From Chrysaora quinquecirrha (taxonomy: Eukaryota > Cnidaria > Scyphozoa > Semaeostomeae > Pelagiidae): a DNA stretch of 64,000 nucleotides. The DNA lies in contig JACTAT010000060.1 of the NCBI GenBank assembly GCA_014526335.1, forward strand, positions 8,473,686 through 8,537,685, read 5' to 3'. Made by a program: the position numbers and the translations under genes. Shown here piece after piece: positions 21,500 to 32,544 of the stretch; position 1 is the stretch's first letter; each line of letters starts with the position of its first letter. The notes beneath the pieces were generated by a model. It worked only from the letters and a program-made list of their open reading frames with translations, was not told the DNA's origin and made no database searches.

Positions 21500-22522
21500 T
21501 TAACATAAAGACTGTGTTGTTTTGTCTGTAGTTGTTGATGTTCTTCTTGCTCCGTTGTCAATGGAATCCTCTGGACTGACAGTATTATTCCGAGTAATCT
21601 TTCTTTTGATGTTTGATAAAAAACAACGTATTTCCTTTCCGATATTGTCGCAACGGTAAGCATAGATGAACGGGTTGATAGCACCGTTCAAATACGCCAA
21701 AATTGCGGACCAAGAGAATGCTGTGAGAAAATCTGGGTGTAAAGGCTTTTTCAAAAGGTTTAGTACTGTAAACATCACCATAAGGACGATCAAAGGGAAC
21801 CATGACACGAAGTACACAATGATGACAGCCAGAATGGATCGATTTACAGAACGCTCGATTTGGATTCGCTCATTCCTCTGTCTTTCCCTGGTGCTGCTGT
21901 CCATGACTTGAGCAGTGCCTGCTTCTTGCCACACGCTCTCCATGTTATCAAAATGGCTTTGAACTATACGATTGACTCGTCGACTTAGCACGCAGATAGC
22001 AACAAAGCAAGTCAATCCTAGTAGCGAAAAGCACAGTGTGCTGGCAATCGTAAATGCCACGGTACGGAAACAGAACAGCATTGCGATGCTCATACCGATA
22101 ACGAAACAGCAACAGGAGACGATGATCGCCTTTCTTACGCTTGTGTGGTCGTTGTACCGAAGTCCTTTTGAAACGTGCAAGAAACGATCCCAAGAAATCA
22201 TTGACAACAGCATTAAACTTGCACTGCAACTTGTTGCATGTATAAAGGCAAGTATTTTGTCCATTGTGCAAGATGTAAAATCCTTGAATGCAACTTCAGT
22301 CACGTATGTTGTCTGTCCGAATAACGCCGTGATAAAATCAGAGAATGCAAGACTGAATATCAGGATGAACGTCGGCATGTGCAATCGCTGTCGAGTTAAA
22401 ACAACGTACATCACCATTAAGTTTCCAAACAGTGATAGCATCATGAGAATCGCGTTAATTAAAACGAATATGACTTTAGATACAGAATCGGTTAAGGGCA
22501 TAGTGAATTTGAAACACTCCAT
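21500..22522 (-). CDS. Class A GPCR, subfamily B, copy 1 (340 residues)
   Basis: Intact intronless receptor from the ATG at 22522. Landmarks: GNLMVMYVVLTR (TM1), LAFSDF (TM2), an extracellular Cys before TM3 (TSCTMDK), DRF instead of DRY, SWFPL in TM6, NPFIYAYRCD (TM7 NPxxY). Second extracellular loop is very short, and TM5 lacks the usual proline, as in MECA-type receptors. C-tail is Ser/Thr-rich with basic residues, fitting kinase and arrestin control. Ligand unknown. Paralogue of the gene at 26509, with similar DNA upstream but opposite orientation. Confidence 0.9.
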   Translation of the reverse strand: MECFKFTMPLTDSVSKVIFVLINAILMMLSLFGNLMVMYVVLTRQRLHMPTFILIFSLAFSDFITALFGQTTYVTEVAFKDFTSCTMDKILAFIHATSCSASLMLLSMISWDRFLHVSKGLRYNDHTSVRKAIIVSCCCFVIGMSIAMLFCFRTVAFTIASTLCFSLLGLTCFVAICVLSRRVNRIVQSHFDNMESVWQEAGTAQVMDSSTRERQRNERIQIERSVNRSILAVIIVYFVSWFPLIVLMVMFTVLNLLKKPLHPDFLTAFSWSAILAYLNGAINPFIYAYRCDNIGKEIRCFLSNIKRKITRNNTVSPEDSIDNGARRTSTTTDKTTQSLC

Positions 22523-23383
22523 CTTGATAAATATCTGTGTATGAAGTCTCCTAACTGAAAAAACTGTACATAGCAGGCAGCAATCCGGACAGTACTAAGT
22601 AGTATCAACGTTTTAAAATCACTTTTGATATTCATAATTTAGTTTATTCATAGTTTATTCACCTGCTTATGGTGGCCAAATAAAAAGTAAACATTCGGAT
22701 AATTCTTTGATCAGTTTGGCTATAGATGCATTGAATATATGATCAAATATTACCAGAAATATTGATTTTGTAGTTGATTGTTATCTATCTATCTTGAGTC
22801 TATCATAATTTCGCCAATATTTCACGGATTATTCTGTTTCGCGTTATTAACGTTCTGTTCGGAATTAATTTGTTTGTAAAGACCAATGTTTGGAAATCGA
22901 ACTTCGGAGATCTGGAGATGTAAAGACACCTTGGAGAAAGACATTCTCTGTGAAAAATTCAGCTTATGATGCAATGAAAATGGGCACGAATTCCAAATTT
23001 GTAGACAATAAACCTTTTCAAAGAGGTCTGGGTCGGCATGACATTTTCTGGAAGATGGCGGGCATCTTGAGTAAGGGAATCCTCTCCGCGTTCAATGAGC
23101 TAGATTGCAGTGGCTTCAGGAGAGGTAGTTCAGAAAAGTTTGTTTCAAATTCACGTTTTATTGGAGTAAAAGTGACAGAAAGGATTCAAGTCTCAGCTAA
23201 TCTGCTCAAGGAGCTATTTCATCAAGCATTTTCCTTTTTATGAGTTACTTGCATCTTGTTTCTTAAGTTTCTGCAGATGTTTTCAACATTTATTGTCGCA
23301 GATTCCTTTCCTCTCTTTTTCTTCAATAATTCGTGAATTTGAAGCAAAATTTAGCTGCAGTACTTCCTTTTAAGCGACCGTAA

Positions 23384-23588
23384 TCACTGGCGTATCCAGG
23401 TCTAAAGTAGTGGGGGGTCTGGGAAAAATTTCAGACTACGCCCTTCAAACTCTCGCAAATGCGGGGAAACGCCCTTTTTGCCACCCCCCCATGAGTTTTA
23501 CAATGTTTTTACACAAATCTCGAGGGCCATATTTTTGAAAAGTGGGGGGTCCGGACCCTCTTATTTCCCCCCTTGGGAACGCCACTGA
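23384..23588. mobile_element. Probable hAT-type MITE
   Basis: About 205 bases with ends TCACTGGCGTATCCAGG and CCTTGGGAACGCCACTGA (inverted match of about 15/17), enclosing G-rich and C-rich internal inverted blocks (GTGGGGGGTC ... GACCCTC). CAGTGGCG ends are common in non-autonomous hAT elements. The 8-base target duplication is not clear. Confidence 0.55.
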
Positions 23589-24099
23589 CTGCAATTCTGG
23601 TCGTTGCGTGTGGAGAGCATTCCTTTACTCAAGATGTCCACCAACTTCCAGAAAAATGTCGCGCCGACCCAAACCTCTTTGAAAAGATCTATTCGGTCAC
23701 AGAATACAGCGATAACGTAGGAGACACAACGAGCTCGACTTTCTCAATTTTCTCTTGTTATTAAGAGACAACGCTCTGTAACGTAGCAAGCCTGCTATGG
23801 TTAGGCCCGGCATTTTCGGCGCTTTTGTGTAATCCCTGAGCAGGACCGAGTCACAGAAAAGAGATGGGAAAATTCAGTGCCAGAAGGAGCGACGCGTTTT
23901 CTTACGCACGCGTGAATGGCCGAGGCCTAGGGGACATGACACTTCCACACGGACGCGCAGGGTTTTGAGCGCAACAATGAAAGACAAAGATCTTTGAATA
24001 TTTTTACATGCTGCTTGTAGAACCCACTCAGACTGAAAAAGAGTTTTCTATGTCCGTTCGATAATTCGCTTGTAATGCTCATTACTGTAAGTGTTACAA

Positions 24100-24470
24100 C
24101 AGAATTTTTTGGTGAGCAAAAATCCTTAATTTTGTGAGGCGTAAAATCTTATCAATTCTTAATCAAGCTGCTGGCTTATGCGAGGTTTTTCGCGTGTTGA
24201 AACACAGCAATGAAGCATTTCCTAATTGTCCATTGTCTTTCAAGCATTCTTAAGTAATTAGAAACCAAGGCATTTTATTCTTTCACAAATTGAAGGAAAT
24301 AAAAAGCGTTGTGGTACCAGAACACGTGAGAAATTTCGAAGGCGACTCTTACACTGAGAGTAATTACATCTTCATTTCATGCCAAGTTTGACGTCTTAAA
24401 AACAAGTTTAATCAACATTGAGCGCATCTACTTGGAATATATTCTTAATACTGAATCTCGTATTGAATCG
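24100..24470 (+). promoter_or_regulatory. Duplicated upstream block of subfamily A GPCR, copy 2
   Basis: Counterpart of 18120-18500. Here the block lies 100-470 bases from the ATG, whereas in copy 1 a ~900-base minisatellite intervenes. Confidence 0.5.
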
Positions 24471-24568
24471 ATCGGCTGAGGACTAAGTTTCGAGTGCTCG
24501 CCTTAGCAATTAGCCTCCTCTAAAAAAAAACAACCGATTTCAAAGATAACATTCGTTTTACAAGGAGC

Positions 24569-25522
24569 ATGTGTCTTGGACTACTCGCATCGTTCTCAAG
24601 CTTGGAGTCTCGTATTGTATATATCATTATTGACATCATAATTCTCTTGATTTCAATCCCTGGAAACTCAGTAGTAATCTATGTGATTCTAACAAAGCCG
24701 AACTTGCAGCAACCAACACCGATACTGATCTGTGCCTTGGCCTGCAGCGACTTGACAATGGCTCTCGCAGGACAATTAATAGTTCCAGTTGGGGTCGTGT
24801 TTAATAACCATAGAGGGGTAGGCTGTCGGACGGAAAACTGGATCTTTTTCGTGCACATGTTGTCTTGTGTACAGACGTTATTATTATTATGCCTGATAGC
24901 AAAAGACCGACATGCCCATGTGTCTAAAGGTTTACAGTATACAGAGAGTGCAAGTCTTAAGAGGGTTATTATCAGCGTGGTATTATGCGGTATTACAGCA
25001 ATTCTTGTAGCTGGGCTTGGGTTTTTCAAGAACAAATTTGTCTATATGATAAGTACACTGATTTTCTCCTTAATTGGTATTACTTGTTTTGTGTATATTT
25101 GCATCAAAAGCAGACGTATTAAAGCATTGGTCGATGCTCATAATAGCGATGCAGTGCACGGTTTGGAGAGAAGGAATGCTCAAGGGAACAATGGATGTGA
25201 ACGAATGGATATGAGGGCAATGCAAAGAAGAAAAATGGAAAGAACCGTCAATTTATCAATCTTTGCTGTTATCATGCTTTATGCGATTTGTTGGGCTCCT
25301 GTTATTGTCATCATGATGATTGTCACAGTGAATATCCTCAACGATACCCAATGGAGCATACATCTTAGTTATTCGTTAGTATGGGCGTCTTTAATTTCTT
25401 ATATCAACGGCGCTTTGAACCCCTTTATTTACGCGTATCGTTGTGATTCGACAGGAAAAGAAATTAGAAACCTGATTTATTTTTGGAGGAGGAACAACGC
25501 AGTTACGCCCTTCGAATCCTAG
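24569..25522 (+). CDS. Class A GPCR, subfamily A, copy 2 (317 residues, intact)
   Basis: Single-exon receptor with TM1 GNSVVIYVILTKPN, TM2 LACSDL, a Cys before TM3 (GCRTENW), KDRH at the end of TM3, basic third loop (MQRRKMERTVN), CWAPV in TM6 and NPFIYAYRCD in TM7. MECA-like short second extracellular loop. Start ATG at 24569 matches the start of the copy at 19601. About 400 bases upstream are recognisably similar to 18120-18500 upstream of that copy, so promoter DNA was duplicated with the gene. Confidence 0.9.
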   Translation: MCLGLLASFSSLESRIVYIIIDIIILLISIPGNSVVIYVILTKPNLQQPTPILICALACSDLTMALAGQLIVPVGVVFNNHRGVGCRTENWIFFVHMLSCVQTLLLLCLIAKDRHAHVSKGLQYTESASLKRVIISVVLCGITAILVAGLGFFKNKFVYMISTLIFSLIGITCFVYICIKSRRIKALVDAHNSDAVHGLERRNAQGNNGCERMDMRAMQRRKMERTVNLSIFAVIMLYAICWAPVIVIMMIVTVNILNDTQWSIHLSYSLVWASLISYINGALNPFIYAYRCDSTGKEIRNLIYFWRRNNAVTPFES

Positions 25523-26508
25523 CGGGAAATGCGCTTATGGACGGCGAAAGACAAGCATTATCAAGCATTATTAGAGGCCATTGAGGGAAACTGGAAAACA
25601 AGCCTGCATCAAATACAGAATGTGGAGGAGGAAATAGGAGAAAGGCTAAGTATGACTATGGGCTAAGAAAAACTCCTTTGATCAAAGCTTTATACTATAT
25701 CCGAGCGCAATGAGAAATTTGGAAGTTCAACTTGATTAAGAAACTGACTTCTGGAGTTCTTTGGAATGCTTTAGAATTCTAGATTTTTCTTCAACATGTA
25801 TCGATTGTTGAATTCAAACTTCGCACTGAGCTTTGGAATCCTTTAGCTTCAAATCTTATTTTGATTTTACGGATGGTTCGGTTCGCTTCGATCCATTTAT
25901 TCACCTCAGTGGATTTCAAGGAAAAACCCAAGCCGTTTATCTGTTTTCTTTATTCGTTTCACAGTGGGTTGCAATAGAGCACAATCACATAAACATTGGC
26001 TGTAAACTGGAGCTTATCGATCTTTCTCTTTGAATATCGTGCTTTCAAAACGATAAGTATTTCTTTGGAAAGTACAACAATAATCGTTCTAGAGCCTAAT
26101 TGAGAAATAACAACGAAGTAAGCTACATTCGGGGCATTCGAACATTGAGAATGACAAGATATGGACGTCTGTTGGACGGGCTAAAGAAATGCACTGCTCT
26201 AAAATGACAGAAACATAATTACTCAAATACTGGAGTCATTGTAATAGAGGGATGTTAGCATGTTAGACAATGGAATATCAACAATATAAAGAATATAACT
26301 GGTAATGTGTTATCACTTATTCAACATATGAATAGCAAAGCTTGATCACTGAATTATTTTAGTGTTTGCTTATATATCTGGCCACCATGAGCAGGTGAAT
26401 CAACCAGTTTTAAAGGTGACTTTAGAACCTTGACACTCATTATCCGGATTTCTGTATGATAATCATTCTCATCATCAACAAGGAGTTTTGATCAGTGAAC
26501 TGAGCAAT
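25523..26508. other. Intergenic stretch between GPCRs
   Basis: AT-rich, no convincing gene. The last ~130 bases include the block shared with the region upstream of the gene at 22522. Confidence 0.4.
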
Positions 26509-27531
26509 ATGGAATGTTTCAAATTTATCATATCGTTACCAGATCTAGCATCTAAAGTTATATTTATTTCATTAAACTCAATAATTATGTTACTTTCGTT
26601 ATTTGGAAACTTAATGGTGATGTACGTTGTTCTAACTCGCCAACGATTGCACATGCCGACTTTCATCTTGATATTCAGTCTTGCATTCTCCGATTTCATC
26701 ACGGCGTTATTCGGACAGACAACATACGTGACTGAAGTTGCATTGAAGAATGACACATCTTGCACACTTGATAAAATCATTGCATTTATTCACGCAACAA
26801 GTTGCAGTACAAGTTTAATGCTGTTGTCGATGATATCGCGAGATCGTTTCTTGCATGTTTCAAAGGGACTTCGATACAGTGATCACACAAGCGTAAAACA
26901 AGCGATCATCATATCATGTTGTTGTCTGCTCATTGGCACGAGCATCGCAACACTGTTCTGTTTTCGGACCACGTGGCTGACGATTCTGAGCACGCTATGC
27001 TTCGCTTTAGTAGGGCTGATTTGCTTCGTTGCTATCTGCGTGTTAAGCCGACGCGTCCATCGTATCGTTCAGAGCCATTTTGATGATATGGAGAACGTGT
27101 GGCAGGAGGAAGGTACTGTTCAAGTCATTGATAATGCCACGAGACAAAGACAGAAGAAAGAGCGACTCCAAATCGAGCAGTCAGTAAATCGATCGATTTT
27201 CGCCGTCATAATCGTCTACACTGTATCCTGGTTTCCTGTAATCGTCCTAATGCTAATGTTCACTATATTAAACCTACGCAATAAATCTATAGCCCCTGAT
27301 CTACGTAAAGCATTCGCATGGGCATCCACTTTTTCATATCTGAATGGTGCTATCAACCCGTTTATCTATGCGTATCGTTGTGATAATATAGGCAAAGATA
27401 TTCGTTGCTTTCTTTCGAACATTAAAAGGAAGATTAAACGTAATAATAGTGTGAGTCCAGAAAATTCGATTAATAACAGTAAAAGACGGGCTTCGCCAAC
27501 GGAAGACAGAACAACACATTTTTCGTGTTAG
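26509..27531 (+). CDS. Class A GPCR, subfamily B, copy 2 (340 residues)
   Basis: The reading frame is open from 26488, but the first ATG, aligned with the start MECFKF of the paralogue at 22522, is at 26509. Landmarks: GNLMVMYVVLTR, LAFSDF, TSCTLDK before TM3, RDRFLHVSKGLRY, SWFPV in TM6, NPFIYAYRCD in TM7. C-tail basic and Ser-rich. Upstream, CACCATGAGCAGGTGAATCA is shared, inverted, with the region upstream of the paralogue. Confidence 0.9.
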   Translation: MECFKFIISLPDLASKVIFISLNSIIMLLSLFGNLMVMYVVLTRQRLHMPTFILIFSLAFSDFITALFGQTTYVTEVALKNDTSCTLDKIIAFIHATSCSTSLMLLSMISRDRFLHVSKGLRYSDHTSVKQAIIISCCCLLIGTSIATLFCFRTTWLTILSTLCFALVGLICFVAICVLSRRVHRIVQSHFDDMENVWQEEGTVQVIDNATRQRQKKERLQIEQSVNRSIFAVIIVYTVSWFPVIVLMLMFTILNLRNKSIAPDLRKAFAWASTFSYLNGAINPFIYAYRCDNIGKDIRCFLSNIKRKIKRNNSVSPENSINNSKRRASPTEDRTTHFSC

Positions 27532-27744
27532 AGAAGAGCTGGGAAAAGAGAGAGATTAAGACCCTAAATGCATCGCTAAATGCAATATCAAACATAGACA
27601 TGTATAGAGAGCTTTGGTGTCTCAAAATCGTTGTTTGAGCAAAACGTAAAATCGAGCAACAAGAAGAAAACTCTACAACTATTAGGAGAAATGGGACAAC
27701 TGTCCTTTCAGAGACTTGGGACTTTCAAGGGTAACTCGTAGCCC

Positions 27745-27830
27745 ACATGGATATGCATGTAGGTATTAGTTTTATGCTGTAGATAACTATGTATATATTC
27801 ATGTAGGTATTAGCTTAATGCTGTAGATAT
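27745..27830. repeat. Two-copy direct repeat of ~45 bases
   Basis: ATGTAGGTATTAGTTTTATG... and ATGTAGGTATTAGCTTAATG..., both followed by CTGTAGATA. Confidence 0.6.
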
Positions 27831-27877
27831 CGAAGAATCTCTCGATTAGGTATATATCCCCTTTATACGTAGCATAA

Positions 27878-28181
27878 TTATAGCAGCTCCCTATACGGGT
27901 AGCAATCCTGATAATTTAAGTTGATTAAACAGTCTGACTTAATATCTATCGGGATAAATTTAATCCACTCCACTTCTAGAAGTTGATTGCCGTCCCGATC
28001 GGGAAAGAGAATTGCCGTGTAAATGTAAACACTACTAGGATTCATATCCAGATTATAGCAGGTGATATCCGAAGGACTATTCGATCTGCGAAACTCTATT
28101 GTCAAAAGGTGTGCCGGCTACGGATCTAACCCCGATAACAACTGACCATGTAAACGCAACCCATGCGGTAATGCTATCCAT
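27878..28181 (-). pseudogene. Possible small secreted protein, frameshifted
   Basis: From an ATG at 28181 the frame gives a signal-peptide-like start (MDSITAWVAFTWSVVIGVRS, then VAGTPFDN). After about 28 codons it must shift one base, near CCTTTTGACAATAG (28110-28125), to continue in a frame that reads like real protein (SPSDITCYNLDMNPSS, EVEWIKFIPIDIK) to a stop at 27878. The interval is too short for an intron. I do not recognise the family. Confidence 0.35.
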
Positions 28182-28227
28182 CCTGATAATTTCTTAAAGC
28201 AAATGGGATAATAGACTCATTAAGTTC

Positions 28228-29425
28228 TATTCTGCAATGTTCATATGCTTTGCAAATGTTGTTTCAGAATGTTTAAAGAGACTTTGTAATAATAGTGAGA
28301 AACAGTTATACAGTCTTTCTATACTTTAATTGTTGTATAGTTGAATAAGCCCGAAGTACCGTCTTTAAACAGTGTAGAAGTAGTTAATGACTCTTTCAGT
28401 TCTATTTAGCAATGTCTACACGCTACGCAAATGTTGCTTCAGAATGTTTAAAGAGACTTGGTTCGAATAATGAGAAACAGTTATACAGTCTTTCTATATA
28501 TTCAATGTTTGTATACTTGAATAAGCCTGAAGCACCGTCTTTAAACAGTGTAGAAGTAGTTAATGACTCTTTGTGTTCTATTAAGCAATGTCTACAGGCC
28601 TCGCAAATGTTGTTTCAGAATGTTTAGAGAGACTTGGTTCGAATAATGAGAAACAGTTATACAGTCTTTCTATATATTAAATGTTTGTATACTTGAATAA
28701 GCCCGAATATACTACACCGTTTTTAAACAGTGAAGAAGTAGTTAATGACTCTTTCAGTTCTATTAAGCAATGTCTACATGCTACGCAAAAATTGTCTCAG
28801 AATGTTTAAAGAGACTTGGTTAGAATAGTGAGAAACAGTTGTACAGTCTAACTATATATTAAATGTTTGTATACTTGAATAAGCCCGAAGCACCGTCTTT
28901 AAACAGTGTAGAAGTAGTTAATGACTCTTTATGTTCTATTAAGCAATGTCTACACGCTACGCAAATGTTGCTTCAGAATGTTTAAAGAGACTTGGTTCAA
29001 ATAATGAGAAACAGTTATACAGTCTTTCTATATATTCAATGTTTGTATACTTGAATAAGCCCGAATATACTACACCGTTTTTAAACAGTGAAGAAGTAGT
29101 TAATGACTCTTTCAGTTCTATTAAGCAATGTCTACATGCTACGCAAAAATTGTCTCAGAATGTTTAAAGAGACTTGGTTAGAATAGTGAGAAACAGTTGT
29201 ACAGTCTAACTATATATTAAATGTTTGTATACTTGAATAAGCCCGAAGCACCGTCTTTAAACAGTGTAGAAGTAGTTAATGACTCTTTATGTTCTATTAA
29301 GCAATGTCTACACGCTACGCAAATGTTTTTTCAGAATGTTTAAAGAGACTTGGTAACAATAATGAGAAACAGGTGTATGGGCTTACAAATGTTTGTATAC
29401 CTGAATAAGCCCGAAGAGCAGTAGA
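28228..29425. repeat. Satellite array, ~178-base monomers with a ~358-base dimer period
   Basis: Nearly seven monomers. The word AAGCAATGTCTACA recurs near 28584, 28766, 28941, 29124 and 29300: spacings of about 182, 175, 183 and 176. Alternating monomers differ by an insertion (ATATACTACACCG), so the array has amplified as dimers. Two monomers encode the same 40-residue opening (MSTRYANVASECLKRL...), but frames break between units, so I treat it as non-coding. Confidence 0.8.
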
Positions 29426-29949
29426 AAAATCAAGGTGAAGGCCTTAAAAACAGTGTTAAAACAACAAGTAGAAGTGGTTAATTTAAAGAATAAACGAAGC
29501 TGCAGTAAACAAACAAGAGACAAAAAATATAGGCCAGAATTTTCGACAGAACACGAGGTAGATGTATACTCAAAAGCAAGCTAATAACAGGGCACAAAAT
29601 ATCACTTATGCTAGCACGTGACACACCATATTAGGCAATGAATCCACAACGCCAATGAGAAACGCATTTCAACAGTTCAATCAAGATATTTGAGCAACAT
29701 TCACATAGGGTTTAGATATTACAGGATTAACATAAAGGGTCTTTAGTTAGTAGAGAGAGTCTCAGATGTGTAGCCTCTTCGGGATCGTTTTGTTCATTTT
29801 GTAATGCATTACTATATTACCCTTTATTTGAATAATAGTTATGGGTTTTAATTGTAATTATTTCAGTAAGGACATATGAATCTCGAGTTAACACTGAGTT
29901 CTTGTGATTTGCCTTTCTTGTGATTATGAACAGCATAAAGTTTTCCATA

Positions 29950-30127
29950 GTGAAGGTGAAGGTGAAATGGTGTTTTAGCGCCAGTCGCAAAGATCTCAGT
30001 AGTAGGATAACTAATTGAGACCTTGACTCTGGCTGTGACGCTACCGTGGCTGGGCTCGAACCCTGGCCACACTGAGCTTCTGACACCACGAGTCAGCTGG
30101 ATTACAGCACGACGCCACAGCACCTTC
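29950..30127 (-). mobile_element. tRNA-derived SINE, copy 2 (full length)
   Basis: Reverse orientation: on the minus strand it runs from GGTGCTGTGGCGTCGTGCTG through GGTTCGAGCCC (good box B) to CCATTTCACCTTCACCTTCA. Flanking CCATAG and TTCATAG may be part of the target duplication. Confidence 0.8.
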
Positions 30128-32544
30128 ATAGTTAGGACTGGTCGTGAGACCTGGAGAAGGCAAGCACGCAATCGAGAGGTCGAGCTTTGAGGAATGTGAC
30201 GTGGGCGAAGAAGTAGATACTAAGAATATGTAGCAGCATATTCCGCAAACTAATAATCTTGAATGAATGCCTGGAGTACTCACCGATAAAGAAACGATAT
30301 ATCGATCGAATGCCGATGCAGATGGATCTCGCAACGAAGAATGAAGAACATTCACAAGTCGTGACCCTAATAACCGCTTGCCCACAGCCAAATCATTTCT
30401 TTCAGATCTCCAAAGCTATTTGACAAGTGTTTCACAAAAACCCTCATCTTACAAAGCTATAAACTACAACGTAATAAATTGCAGCTCCTACTCTCTTATT
30501 ATCTTAAACTGCGATCTGCCTGAGATCTTACTCTTCAGCATAAATCTATCTCGCCTTTACTGGCGCTCGTATAAGCTCTTACGAGAATGTCTAAAGAAGA
30601 GTATAACTCGCAATCTGGGAATCAGTCAATCAATCTTATGGCCTTTCTCTAGAATCAGCTACTAGAAAAACTTGCTTTATTAATACTGAGTAGGAGGAGG
30701 GGGGTGCTTCTTTGGAAATTATATTTTGACTACATCCAGAGTTTCCCAACCTTATAGCAAGCATTGCAGACAATTCTCAATCAAATTTATCGACCAAACA
30801 AACCCTACACAACTAATGTTTGAGTCTCCATGAATTGCGATTTCACTTATCAACGAAGAATAAACCACGAAAAGCATCTTATCGTTGTTATGTTGATAGA
30901 TGAGAAGAAGGGTTTATGACATTATCTTAGGAACACAGAAGATAAAAGCACAAGCATTCGGAAGCGTTGCAGGGGCTCGCTTATTGCAGACCGATTTCAA
31001 ATATGCTCTTAATGAACATTGATTTATCTAATGTCTCGTAGGCAGATTATGTTTGCTTTTTTTAAGAATCTTGATCCGCGTGTTAGGATGTCTGATTCAT
31101 TTCTTACTCGTGAATGGCTTGTACAGTAGTATGTTGGCGTTTTGTATTTCATATGATAAAAGTACATTGCTTGGATTTAACGAGTCTTTTGATTGCAATG
31201 CGATCACCACGGGGTATTCGGAATCTAAAAATGCAGTAACTAATCGACTTAATAGAGCTGGAAAAACACAAACAAGCAAGAATGGCATTTTCAACATATG
31301 GCAGTCAAAAGGCATGATAATCAGGCTGCAGATGCTTCGCTATCTCTACTCTGTAGTCCACCATGCAAAATAGAACACTAAGGTCTTCGTCACCACACCA
31401 TAGTAAACAAACATCCTCCATTTAGGCAACGGGGATTGCCAAGCCTACCAACAAACAAATCACCATCTCCAATCTTACTATAGCTTTCTAGAGGACCCTG
31501 CGCATCGTTTCCCCTTCCGCCAATCGGGCTCCTTGCTCCAGATACACTAAGACCTCCATTTACGACAACGAGCGGTTCTTCCAAATAGAAAGCAAAACTG
31601 AAGAATATATCCATGCAAAAAACGTCCAGCTTCACTCCGCTATGCTACGCAGGGTAGCCTAGTTTAAAGAAAAGACCAGCTTTCCAGACAGCAAATATAA
31701 AGAAATCAAATAGGCTCCCTTCATTGCAATTTTTACCAAAGGCAGACTACAATATCCCTTTCACAGTAAATGCAACAAAAATACTGACTTGCCACAGTAT
31801 GGTTCGATATGACTGACCACATTAGGAGTTTAACACTAGACTTCTTTGACTACAGAGCTATGAAAAAGCAGTCCAATGAGGTGAATAAAAGTGAAATTTT
31901 CCCAACTTAAAAGCAAACAGCAGAAATAGAGCAATGAGGCAATAATGCTGCAAAGCGACGAGAAGACGAAGCAAAAAAGACGAATTTTTTAAATACGTCT
32001 GAAACAGCAGAAAGCCTGAAAACAACCAAAAAACCTGAACAACTGTTTTGCAAGTTCAACAACGCTTTTCAAAAGCAAAGAAAGGGGTCCCATCATTGTT
32101 AAAGGGTCGAGTGATGTAATTCATTGGCGATAGCTATGACTCATGTAACAAGTCTAGAACCTTCTGCACTCATTCAAGTAAATGTGACACTGAGAAATGG
32201 AAGGGAGTATGAAAAGGGCATAAGATTGTTCAAGTCTATTTCAAAAATATAGTCACCTAAATTAAGACAATTAATCGCAATGATAATTCTTTACACTATC
32301 AACATAGGTTATATGTAGGTTATATGTAGCTAACCCCTGACACTGATCTATTTTGTAGCCTATTTCAACTATTTGAGTTTCTTATCAGGGGGACATACAC
32401 ATTTCAAGTAAAGTCATGCTCGTATGATGAAAAACACTAGCTATAACTTGCCTGGAGAATCCGCTCTGCATGATCATTGCACCAAGTCATAAGTTGTTTT
32501 CGAAAACAGTTTTCTAAGAATGCAATATTGAAATTACCTCGTTT
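30128..32544. other. Intergenic stretch downstream of POLRMT
   Basis: No convincing gene. Open frames at 31053-31373 (plus) and 31390-31635 (minus) lack recognisable domains and splice context. Confidence 0.4.

Noticed and set aside
21972..22544. 190-residue plus-strand ORF
   Set aside because: Antisense shadow of the GPCR at 21500-22522.
22890..23243. 117-residue plus-strand ORF between GPCRs
   Set aside because: No recognisable domain, weak start context and no homologous ORF in the duplicated block; kept as intergenic.
28412..29167. Repeated 71-73-residue ORFs (MSTRYANVASECLKRL start)
   Set aside because: Frames lie in a satellite whose monomer lengths (175-183) break phase between units; stops recur.
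31390..31635. Minus-strand ORF with an EGF-like fragment (RCLNGGCLF)
   Set aside because: Only two cysteines in a suitable spacing and no splice context; probably chance.
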